A stretch of DNA of 22,573 nt from a virus: IMG/VR virus record IMGVR_UViG_3300042691_024161, positions 1 to 22,573 of that record; one strand, given 5' to 3'. The notes below the pieces were generated by a model. It worked only from the letters and a program-made list of their open reading frames with translations, had not been told where the DNA came from and made no database searches. Shown one piece after another: positions 12,739 to 18,711 of the stretch (position 1 is its first letter; each line of letters begins with the position of its first letter). The position numbers were made by a program, and so were the translations under genes.

Positions 12739-12986
12739 GCGTGTGGTTCTTCTTTTGCTTTGTTTTCAATTAGCTTATCACGTTCATCAACTATTGTAAT
12801 TGCAAATGACATCATTTTTTTATATCCTTCTTTATTATTCATAATCTTATTATAGTGATGTCCACAAAACATAAGATCCCCATCAATTCCAGTAACCTGT
12901 ACTAATGCTTCTGCAGCGCATGAATCACAGCGATCTTTTGGACTCAATGTCCACTCTTTTTCAATAATGTTTTCTGTAGTTGTCAT
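12735..12986 (-). CDS. DUF7455-type zinc-ribbon protein
   Basis: From the ATG at 12986 the product has 83 residues. It contains RCDSCAAEALVQVTG and LMFCGHHYNK, the CxxC...CxxH pattern of a small actinobacterial zinc-ribbon family (DUF7455), followed by a helical charged tail. The function is unknown. The frame is open from a GTG at 13001 and there is another ATG at 12992. I choose 12986 because TATACT lies exactly six bases before it, as at other leaderless genes here. Its stop overlaps the ATG of the kinase fusion. Confidence 0.75.
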   Translation of the reverse strand: MTTTENIIEKEWTLSPKDRCDSCAAEALVQVTGIDGDLMFCGHHYNKIMNNKEGYKKMMSFAITIVDERDKLIENKAKEEPHA

Positions 12987-12998
12987 ATTCATAGTATA
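12987..12998 (-). promoter_or_regulatory. -10 element for the gene starting at 12986
   Basis: TATACT (12998-12993) plus six bases precede the ATG. A CTGACA lies only 14 bases upstream, too close for a normal -35, so the box may act without one. Confidence 0.45.
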
Positions 12999-13001
12999 CA
13001 C

Positions 13002-13184
13002 TTACTTTCTATTGTCAGTGGAATAAAATCCAGTACCGTTAAAAACAGCTCCTACATTAGAGTATACACGAACTAGAGTATGATTACAAGTTTCACAGTT
13101 ATATCCAGGGTCTTCTTCTTTAATAGATCTTTCTTTTGTATACCTTGTTGCACAAGGCATGCAGTCATATTCATATACTGGCAT
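13002..13184 (-). CDS. FmdB-type zinc-ribbon protein
   Basis: The 60-residue product begins MPVYEYDCMPCATRYTKERS, has a second pair NCETC, and ends VFNGTGFYSTDNRK. These are hallmarks of the FmdB/CxxC_CxxC_SSSS zinc-ribbon family ('MP.YeY.C..C...f', 'F.GsGFY.TD'). Members are thought to be regulatory or assembly factors; the role in phages is unknown. An upstream TTG at 13193 is in frame, but the ATG at 13184 matches the family start and lies two bases after the upstream stop, suggesting reinitiation. Confidence 0.85.
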   Translation of the reverse strand: MPVYEYDCMPCATRYTKERSIKEEDPGYNCETCNHTLVRVYSNVGAVFNGTGFYSTDNRK

Positions 13185-13186
13185 AA

Positions 13187-13795
13187 TTAACAATCATGAA
13201 TCCAAGTAACAATGGCATATTTTGTACCAGATTTAACTGGATGAGCAATATGTCTATAAGCGTAATTAGATGGAAAAACTATCAAAGATCCAGCTTTTGG
13301 CTTAATTTTAATTCCAAAGTTAACGAATTCAATCTCCCCTCCCTCATAGTTATCATTTAAATAAAGTATTGGAGAAACAGCTCTTTTAGAAGATGTGTCA
13401 CCATCATAATGTGATTTAAAATATTGTGATTCTACATATTTTAATAGGCTATTTCCTTCTCTATAAACAAGTGGTTGATGAATATCAAAAGTTATTTTAT
13501 AGCTGTATAAACATTTTTTAAGAATTTTATCAAACTTGCTGTTAATATTTTTTAAGTCTACATTTAATTCTGAGCATTGCTTTAAAGAAAGAGCAGAGTT
13601 AGTTCTTACCGATTCTAATCCCTTTGCTCCATCTTCTTCACTTTTAATTTTTGCTTTTTGGAAAGATACTATGAGGTTTGGGTCTGAAGATATACCGTTT
13701 AAAATAATTATATCTTCAGCCAAATCATCCCAAACATCCTCATAAATAGCAATTGCACCAGCAACAATAGTTGTTGGATTAATTAAATCTAGCAA
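13187..13795 (-). CDS. 2OG-Fe(II) oxygenase, prolyl-hydroxylase type
   Basis: The 202-residue product has the prolyl-4-hydroxylase core: the iron motif SHYDGD (H129, D131), strands SPILYLND and GGEIEFVNFG, the turn KPKAGSLIVFPS, and the distal ligand H182 in YRHIAHPVKSGTKYAIVTW. The residue that normally binds 2-oxoglutarate (Arg in 'G.RY') is Lys192 here. The start must be the TTG at 13795, because the stop of the upstream gene lies in the same frame nine bases before it. The family hydroxylates proline or other residues in proteins. It is one of three 2OG enzymes in the window. Confidence 0.8.
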   Translation of the reverse strand: MLDLINPTTIVAGAIAIYEDVWDDLAEDIIILNGISSDPNLIVSFQKAKIKSEEDGAKGLESVRTNSALSLKQCSELNVDLKNINSKFDKILKKCLYSYKITFDIHQPLVYREGNSLLKYVESQYFKSHYDGDTSSKRAVSPILYLNDNYEGGEIEFVNFGIKIKPKAGSLIVFPSNYAYRHIAHPVKSGTKYAIVTWIHDC

Positions 13796-13801
13796 TCTTG
13801 A

Positions 13802-14002
13802 TCACTTGACCTTATGTCCGAATTTAACCCAAACTCTTTCATGAAGGAAATATCCAAGTGCTTCCCAGCCAATATAAATAAGGGCACCAAGACTTGCATA
13901 CTCCCACTCACCAGTAAACAAATAGATTACACCAGCAACACCAACAAGATGAAAGGTTTCCCAACTTGCTGTTTTAAGTAGAGTTCTTTTTGTTGATTCC
14001 AT
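13802..14002 (-). CDS. DUF2061-like membrane protein (second copy)
   Basis: The 66-residue product follows the same plan as the copy at 11728-11931: RTLLKTASWETFHLVGVAGV, a loop TGEWEYA, a second helix SLGALIYIGWEALGYF and HERVWVKFGHKVK, where LHERVW matches the family's 'HER.W' end. The sequence identity between the two copies is limited, so this is an old duplication or two separate gains. The ATG directly follows the endolysin stop (TAAATG). Confidence 0.72.
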   Translation of the reverse strand: MESTKRTLLKTASWETFHLVGVAGVIYLFTGEWEYASLGALIYIGWEALGYFLHERVWVKFGHKVK

Positions 14003-14632
14003 TTATTTGGTTTTCTTAACTACTGGCTTAATCTCTTTTGGTAATGCTTTTTTAACTGGTGCTGCAACAGGCTTATTCGGCGTTTCTGGTGCAACCATCT
14101 TATTTAGTAATTGAGCATTTTCTTCACCAGTGTAAACTGGACGACCCCAACCAACAACAGCGTTGACCAACTTCTTTTTATTATTCTTTACATATGCACG
14201 AGTTTTTTCTACGCACATTCCACCGTTGCGCTGATCTCCCTTTGCAGTTCCTGAAGTGTTTCCTTCAATAACTTGTATCGTTCCATCACCATTGTTCTTA
14301 ATGCAAATACCTACATGCGAAATACGATTTACACCATCATCTGGGAAATCAAAATAGATCCAGTCTCCTGCTTGTGGATCATCATTACGTGCATCTGACC
14401 AACGACCCTCTTTCTTAAACTGATCTGACGCTGCTACTGTTGATGCAGACTTAGGGAATGACTTAACTCCCGCTGTGAATGCACACCAAGAAACAAAGCT
14501 TTGGCACCATGGTTGGAAGTTAACCTTCATCCATGCACCGTACTTTGTTTCGTTATCTTTTGGACCTTCAATAGTCCCCAGTTCTTTCTTTGCAACCTCA
14601 ATAATTGCTTCTAATGATCCTTTAATTGCCAT
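14003..14632 (-). CDS. CHAP-domain endolysin
   Basis: The 209-residue product starts with a CHAP (cysteine amidohydrolase/peptidase) domain: the nucleophile Cys43 in PWCQSFVSW, QAGDWIYFDF before the active-site His106 (RISHVGICI), and VIEGNTS with the Glu123/Asn125 pair. The domain ends near residue 160; a Lys/Pro/Ala-rich tail follows (PVKKALPKEIKPVVKKTK), perhaps binding the cell wall by charge. It would cut peptidoglycan peptide or amide bonds at lysis. There is no signal peptide, so it needs a holin. AGGAGG precedes the ATG and a strong promoter lies upstream. Confidence 0.88.
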   Translation of the reverse strand: MAIKGSLEAIIEVAKKELGTIEGPKDNETKYGAWMKVNFQPWCQSFVSWCAFTAGVKSFPKSASTVAASDQFKKEGRWSDARNDDPQAGDWIYFDFPDDGVNRISHVGICIKNNGDGTIQVIEGNTSGTAKGDQRNGGMCVEKTRAYVKNNKKKLVNAVVGWGRPVYTGEENAQLLNKMVAPETPNKPVAAPVKKALPKEIKPVVKKTK

Positions 14633-14657
14633 GGTACCCTCCTATAGGTTTATATCT

Positions 14658-14687
14658 ATTATAGCATTAGGAGGCTTTAGATGTCAA
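14658..14687 (-). promoter_or_regulatory. Strong promoter of the endolysin gene
   Basis: On the minus strand TTGACA (14687-14682), 18 bases, TATAAT (14663-14658). A short leader with AGGAGG follows, ending at the ATG at 14632. The -35 lies within the 3' end of the HNH gene. Confidence 0.78.
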
Positions 14688-14942
14688 ACGAATATATGTC
14701 CTTATTCTGTGACAATTGGCACATACTACTTCGCATTTTGCTATCTCTTTTTTAATGGCTGCCCACGAAAATCCATCATGAATCATTCTAGATACGTTGT
14801 ATTTTTTATCTTTTAGATGATCAAAATCTAAGACTATTGGATTAGTTAATCCACAGTCTGCACACCCAGAGTTTTGTTTTATTTCTGAGAGTCTTTTTTT
14901 TAACTGTTGCTTATTGTAATGTTCTAACTCTTTGTTAGTCAT
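14667..14942 (-). CDS. HNH endonuclease
   Basis: The 91-residue product is a small HNH protein: zinc pair C27/C30 (GCADCG), the catalytic region VLDFDHLKDKKYNVS with D41-H42, a spacer SWAAIKKEIAKC, and the second zinc pair with the final His, VVCANCHRIRT (C74, C77, H78). Such single-domain nucleases act in phage DNA packaging or as homing enzymes; none of the usual packaging partners is nearby, so homing or host-DNA attack is as likely. A TATTAT box lies five bases before the ATG. Its 3' end overlaps the endolysin promoter. Confidence 0.86.
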   Translation of the reverse strand: MTNKELEHYNKQQLKKRLSEIKQNSGCADCGLTNPIVLDFDHLKDKKYNVSRMIHDGFSWAAIKKEIAKCEVVCANCHRIRTYIRLTSKAS

Positions 14943-14959
14943 AATATATAATAAGGTAT

Positions 14960-15715
14960 TTAGTTATTAAGAATAGACTTATGTCCAGAAATTGCAAGCT
15001 CAATATCTTTACAAATTAAATCGTATTCTTCTTCAAAAACCTTCTTAGATCTTCCTATGCCAATCATGACTGGATGCCCAGCTTCTGTTAGAGAATCACT
15101 AAGTGTTTTTTCTATGTCATAGTTTAATACTGTGCAATGATAGTGCTTAATGACATATCCATCCTTGTCAATTAAATATTTTTCAAAATTACCGCCCATG
15201 AATTCACCTTCATCAAATCCTAGGTTTAGCCACCAAGAATAGTAATCCTGTGAAACCTTTATTCCAAGTCTGTGATTTGTCTGCTTTAATTCTCTCATTT
15301 GAGTAGCTATTTCTTGATACATTGGGTGAACTGGAAGGTTGTCTTGACCTAAACCATTTTTTCCATGGGCATCTGAAGTTGATGGGTGTGGATTAGATCC
15401 AACCATTTCAGAATACTTAAAGGTTACTCCGTATACATCTTCCCCGTAGTTTTTAGAATCTAGTCCACAAGTAATACCTTCTGACCATTTGCCTTTAGTA
15501 ACTCCTGGACCACAGTAATCATTGGTTGGAATACCTATAACCTGAAAATCATCACCACCATATTTTTCTTGAAGCCACTGTAAAACTTCTAGCTGATTAG
15601 CATTACCGCATCCAACAGTAGTGTTAACAATCATTGTTACTTTCCCTTTAAATTGATCAAGAAAGTTAGGGGTTCCTTCTGCGGAGTTTAATTGAATGTC
15701 ATAGATTGATTTCAT
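14960..15715 (-). CDS. Glutathione-peroxidase-like protein with altered active site
   Basis: The 251-residue product matches the GPx fold: SIYDIQLNSAEG, FKGKVTMIVNTTVGCGNANQ with the peroxidatic Cys36, QVIGIPTNDYCG, VHPMYQEIA and GGNFEKYLIDKDGYVIKHYH. It is much longer than typical GPx (about 160), with extra segments around residues 75-125 and 140-170 and a C-terminal extension. Two of the catalytic tetrad residues differ: the Gln of 'CNQF' is Asp66 and the Trp of 'WNFxKFL' is Gly175, while Cys36 and Asn176 remain. It may be a thiol peroxidase with changed kinetics or a redox-sensing protein. A TACAAT box lies six bases before the ATG. Confidence 0.78.
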   Translation of the reverse strand: MKSIYDIQLNSAEGTPNFLDQFKGKVTMIVNTTVGCGNANQLEVLQWLQEKYGGDDFQVIGIPTNDYCGPGVTKGKWSEGITCGLDSKNYGEDVYGVTFKYSEMVGSNPHPSTSDAHGKNGLGQDNLPVHPMYQEIATQMRELKQTNHRLGIKVSQDYYSWWLNLGFDEGEFMGGNFEKYLIDKDGYVIKHYHCTVLNYDIEKTLSDSLTEAGHPVMIGIGRSKKVFEEEYDLICKDIELAISGHKSILNN

Positions 15716-15727
15716 AACTTGATTGTA
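15716..15727 (-). promoter_or_regulatory. Extended -10 element for the GPx-like gene
   Basis: TGA precedes TACAAT (15727-15722), an extended -10, followed by six bases and the ATG at 15715. It lies just after the T-run that follows the structured element at 15743-15824. Confidence 0.5.
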
Positions 15728-15736
15728 TCATATTTT

Positions 15737-15824
15737 AAAAAGCCCCACACAGGCAATTCACCTGACTTGCGCCACGGTCTCTATCCAATGGGTAACTAAT
15801 CCATCACTAAGGTCCTGTGTGGGG
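15737..15824 (-). ncRNA. Structured RNA element or complex terminator after hsp20
   Basis: CCCCACACAGG (15743-15753) and CCTGTGTGGGG (15814-15824) form a perfect 11-bp stem. Directly inside, ACCT (15760-15763) pairs with AGGT (15810-15813), extending the helix across a six-base bulge. The apical part holds ATGG/CCAT and a possible GAC/GTC helix. On the minus strand the stem is followed by CTTTTT, so it would end transcripts from hsp20. The 60-base interior is much larger than a simple terminator needs, which leaves a stable small RNA or a regulated terminator open. No known RNA family is recognised. Confidence 0.55.
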
Positions 15825-15838
15825 ACTATTTAATTGTA

Positions 15839-16255
15839 CTACTTGATTTTGATTGTTTTAGGCTTCTTTTCTTCAGGAACAACACGAACAATGCTGATTG
15901 TTAGCAATCCGTCTTTTAGTTCAGCACTAGACACTTCCATATATTCTCCAAGAGCAAAGGATCGTACAAATTTACGTCCAGCAATACCCTTGTGAACAAC
16001 TTCAGCATCTGTTACTTCTACAATATCACCCTTGATAATTAGTGTTCCATTATCTACTGAAACATCAATATCATTTTTTGTAAATCCCGCAATTGCAACG
16101 GATAATCTATATGTATCTTCATCCAATTTAATAAGATCATATGGAGGATATGATTGTAGATTTGTTTTATGTGCTGTGTTTAAACGACTTAGCTCCCTAT
16201 TGAAGCCAATAAAAAAAGGATCATTGAAAAGATCCATAGCGAATTGATTTACCAT
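15839..16255 (-). CDS. hsp20: Small heat-shock protein (Hsp20/IbpA type)
   Basis: The 138-residue product has the alpha-crystallin domain of class A small heat-shock proteins: YPPYDLIKLDEDTYRLSVAI, AGFTKNDIDVSV, LIIKGD, HKGIAGRKFVRSFALGEYME and LKDGLLTISI, ending VPEEKKPKTIKI. The HKGIA..F.R.F block and the final I-K-I tail (oligomer contact) are typical. These ATP-independent chaperones hold unfolding proteins; phage copies (known in cyanophages) may protect virion assembly. Its message has a 49-base leader with a hairpin hiding the AAGGGG ribosome site, which suggests heat-controlled translation. Confidence 0.92.
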   Translation of the reverse strand: MVNQFAMDLFNDPFFIGFNRELSRLNTAHKTNLQSYPPYDLIKLDEDTYRLSVAIAGFTKNDIDVSVDNGTLIIKGDIVEVTDAEVVHKGIAGRKFVRSFALGEYMEVSSAELKDGLLTISIVRVVPEEKKPKTIKIK

Positions 16256-16256
16256 T

Positions 16257-16279
16257 TTATTCCCCTTTCAAGCGAATAA
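16257..16279 (-). promoter_or_regulatory. ROSE-like RNA thermometer hiding the hsp20 ribosome-binding site
   Basis: In the minus-strand leader UUAUUCGCUU (16279-16270) pairs with AGGGGAAUAA (16266-16257) around a GAA loop. That is nine pairs including one G-U, interrupted by a single G-G opposition (16273/16263). UCGCU, a UYGCU motif, faces the SD core GGGG, the layout known for ROSE thermometers, where a G-G pair melts on warming. The stem stops just before the AUG. Confidence 0.68.
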
Positions 16280-16283
16280 GTTA

Positions 16284-16306
16284 ATGTACCCCCGCAGGCA
16301 GTACAT
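16284..16306 (-). promoter_or_regulatory. Upstream hairpin of the hsp20 leader
   Basis: ATGTAC and GTACAT (6 bp) close a hairpin with further T-G, C-G and C-G pairs, one G-G mismatch and a TGC loop. It lies at the predicted 5' end of the message, as a stabilising helix before the thermometer hairpin. Confidence 0.5.
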
Positions 16307-16310
16307 ATAT

Positions 16311-16319
16311 ATTATATCA
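16311..16319 (-). promoter_or_regulatory. Extended -10 promoter of hsp20
   Basis: TGA followed by TATAAT (16316-16311) on the minus strand is an extended -10. The predicted start at about 16304 gives a 49-base leader. No -35 is evident. Confidence 0.6.
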
Positions 16320-16325
16320 TATCTC

Positions 16326-16976
16326 TTAGTTATGCCACTTATCTCTTCCCTTTGGTGGTTTGCTATAACTGCTATCATACCCTATGCCTGGTCTTCCATC
16401 TAATGAAAAGTCAGCATACTGACCATTTGCATCAACATAGTGTAAAAATGCCTGTGCGTGCCAAGAACCATCAGGAGCATCAAAGGTTTCACGCCAATGT
16501 TCTAACTCAATACCTTTATAGATCACCATGTCTCCAGGTAAAGTTACATGTTCTTTTCCGTCTACCCAAATATTCCAAGTGTAATCTTTATCTTCTGTAT
16601 TGTAAAAATATCCTAAATTAACCGTTGCTGATATTTCACAAGCAAACCTATCCTTATGTTTTTTAAGATAATCTCCAGGTTTATATAATCTGTGGTAGGA
16701 GTATGTTGGAAAAAGATTAAGTCCTGTAGCTAATTCAACTGTTTTTTGCATTGCTACCAACAAAGACTCTGTAATAGGGTTTGCATATCCTGCCTGTGTT
16801 GGAGGGCTTATAGAATCACCTTTAATATTAGGGTTAGAAATTGAATCAAAATATATTGCATTAGCAAGAAGACTTGCTTCATTTTTTGTTAATGCATTAC
16901 ATATTTTTACATAGCCATCTTTATTAAAAAGAATAGAGGCTTTATTGTTTTCTTCTATAGGATTTAAGTATGACAT
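16326..16976 (-). CDS. 2OG-Fe(II) oxygenase family protein
   Basis: The 216-residue product has TYSYHRLYKPGDYLKKHKDR, with the iron pair H107/D109, then FACEISATVNLGYFYN, WNIWVDGKEHVTLPGDMVIY and LEHWRE (distal His160), and HAQAFLHYVDANG. I recognise this arrangement from uncharacterised 2OG oxygenases of marine phages; HWRE and HAQ.FLHY are the most telling parts. A clear 2-oxoglutarate Arg about ten residues after the distal His is missing; Arg162 is the nearest. Substrate unknown. It ends close to the hsp20 promoter, and its C terminus is Lys/Gly/Pro-rich. Confidence 0.72.
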   Translation of the reverse strand: MSYLNPIEENNKASILFNKDGYVKICNALTKNEASLLANAIYFDSISNPNIKGDSISPPTQAGYANPITESLLVAMQKTVELATGLNLFPTYSYHRLYKPGDYLKKHKDRFACEISATVNLGYFYNTEDKDYTWNIWVDGKEHVTLPGDMVIYKGIELEHWRETFDAPDGSWHAQAFLHYVDANGQYADFSLDGRPGIGYDSSYSKPPKGRDKWHN

Positions 16977-16994
16977 ATTCTGTATTTTTCTTTT

Positions 16995-18449
16995 TTATTT
17001 TTTAGTCACTATAATATTGTCATAATTGCCATGTGTTAGAACTTCAATAGTTAAACCCTCAACAGTCACTTTATCCCCTTTATGAAGTATCAAGTCTGCT
17101 GAAGATGGAGTTAAACAGGTACTTCTAAGTACTGGTCTTTCACTTGGAAAGATTGGCTTAAGAAACTCTTCACCGTGAGTAAAATTACCATCATAGGTAT
17201 AAACAAGAACGCCATCTCCAATTATCGGATTCTTGCATGAAAACTTGGAAGATCTGCGAGATTCAATTACTACAGCTTTCGTATCAGACACAGGAATTAC
17301 TGCCATTTTTACTCCGTCTTTTTCCGATGACAGCGGTACAAGAGTTAATCTTGTTTGTTTTAAATTATCTTTAGTTTTACAAAAAATCTTTTCATTGGAC
17401 ATCCAGCCTGCGACAAAACGAAGCCAGCCACTCAACTCTCTTGTAATTCCGCCTTCATTTCCCATAATGTCCATCACTTGAAAGGGGCTTGAATTTCTTG
17501 ATGCTCCAACATGTGGAATAGCAATAGCGTGCCCAAACTCGTGAGCCCAATATGACCATATTTCTCTATCAGGTTTAAAAAAGATTGCACCAGCCATTGA
17601 AAAAGAACTGATTGAGCCCTCATTTGTAATAGCACCTTGTAATGCTTTATCCCACGGGAATCCCTGGATTGACTCTGTAACAACTGTTTGTGCTTCTGGT
17701 AACAAGAAATTTATTGTTTTTACATTTGTAAAATCAAAAAATGGATCAGCACTTTTCAATGCATCCTTAAATAGTTTCTCGTTGTTACTTGAACTATTTA
17801 AATTTGCTGAAAGAGGAGTGACATAATCAGTTGATTTACCAGGGACTGTTACCCACTTATCAAGTACAACCCATTCAATTTTTAACTTACCCTCACTGAC
17901 CGTTGAATACCACTCAGACAACAATTTCATTTGTTCATCAACTCTAGATCTGAAGTTTTTCTCTCCTGCTAAATCAGGGAAATCAATTGGAATTAGAGCC
18001 CATTTAATTGTGCCATTGCGTGGGGTTAATGGAGTTACAGCAGGAAAGCCAGATGGTAGAGAATATATGGGTGCTTCTGGAGCATCCCACCCCTTGGCCC
18101 TTCTTGGTCCATTCAGATTAGTTTCTTTAATCTTGCATAGATCAATGTTATCAGTTAAATCAGAAGGAACAGTGTAAACATCTTCAGTTTTTGGGGTGGC
18201 AGTTGGAACAGGATCTTTACTTTTTATTGGAGCTGGTATGTTTATTTTTTTAATTGCCCATCTATAAACCTTACCGTTTTTTAAACAAATAGTATTATTT
18301 TTTACTTTGTTTAACATTGATTTAGAGCATGACTTATTTGTAAATTCGTACTGTTGAATATTTTTTTGACTGTATTCTGGTGCAATTGGTGCTTGTGTTG
18401 GTGCCAATAGTGATGCAACTGTTATTGTAGATATACAAATTACGCACAT
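16995..18449 (-). CDS. Secreted M6-like zinc metalloprotease
   Basis: The 484-residue product starts with a signal peptide (CVICISTITVASLLAPTQA). Residues 100-300 include TIKWALIPIDFPDLAGEKNF and the helix that leads to the catalytic site. The zinc motif HEFGHAIAIPH (H303, E304, H307, H313) fits the metzincin layout, and VMDIMG (Met329) is a likely Met-turn. M6 (immune-inhibitor-A-like) proteases cleave extracellular proteins. The C-terminal 130 residues form a beta-rich domain with Cys pairs. A phage copy could act from an infected cell or on the virion. The gene follows the small acidic gene at 18458 with an eight-base gap. Confidence 0.76.
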   Translation of the reverse strand: MCVICISTITVASLLAPTQAPIAPEYSQKNIQQYEFTNKSCSKSMLNKVKNNTICLKNGKVYRWAIKKINIPAPIKSKDPVPTATPKTEDVYTVPSDLTDNIDLCKIKETNLNGPRRAKGWDAPEAPIYSLPSGFPAVTPLTPRNGTIKWALIPIDFPDLAGEKNFRSRVDEQMKLLSEWYSTVSEGKLKIEWVVLDKWVTVPGKSTDYVTPLSANLNSSSNNEKLFKDALKSADPFFDFTNVKTINFLLPEAQTVVTESIQGFPWDKALQGAITNEGSISSFSMAGAIFFKPDREIWSYWAHEFGHAIAIPHVGASRNSSPFQVMDIMGNEGGITRELSGWLRFVAGWMSNEKIFCKTKDNLKQTRLTLVPLSSEKDGVKMAVIPVSDTKAVVIESRRSSKFSCKNPIIGDGVLVYTYDGNFTHGEEFLKPIFPSERPVLRSTCLTPSSADLILHKGDKVTVEGLTIEVLTHGNYDNIIVTKK

Positions 18450-18457
18450 TTATTTTA

Positions 18458-18676
18458 TTATTCCTTTATTTTAAATACTACCTGGCAAGGATCTCCGCCA
18501 TCTTCCCACTCTTGCATTTCTTCATCTGTCATATATGTATCACCTTCATGAGTATTGCAGAATGGTTCTGTTATCCATCCTCTTTCAATACCGTTTTCAA
18601 GCCAGATCTCAAACTCATTGTAGTTTGCTTCTGAGCTTTGTATGTCTTTTAATATCTCATCAAATTCTTCGTACAT
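18458..18676 (-). CDS. Small acidic protein (72 aa)
   Basis: The 72-residue product is very acidic (MYEEFDEILKDIQSSEANYN at its start, MTDEEMQEWEDGGDPCQVVF near its end) with a central FEIWLENGIERGWITEPFC and THEGD. Conserved-looking Cys, His and Trp residues suggest a small structured domain, but I cannot name the family. It is the first gene after a near-consensus leaderless promoter that lies in the 3' end of the Ntn hydrolase gene, and it probably heads the unit with the M6 protease. Confidence 0.7.
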   Translation of the reverse strand: MYEEFDEILKDIQSSEANYNEFEIWLENGIERGWITEPFCNTHEGDTYMTDEEMQEWEDGGDPCQVVFKIKE

Positions 18677-18711
18677 AATAAAAGTATACTCCTAAGAACT
18701 TAGAATGTCAA
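18677..18711 (-). promoter_or_regulatory. Leaderless promoter for the gene starting at 18676
   Basis: TTGACA (18711-18706), 17 bases, TATACT (18688-18683), six bases, ATG at 18676. The -35 lies within the coding end of the upstream gene. Confidence 0.8.

Noticed and set aside
13796-13831. GTG start (13807) for the prolyl-hydroxylase-like gene
   Set aside because: That GTG is in another frame that soon stops; in the right frame a stop precedes the TTG at 13795.
15743-15824. tmRNA or tRNA-like gene
   Set aside because: No D, anticodon and T-arm arrangement and no encoded tag peptide were found; it is only a stem with a branched interior.
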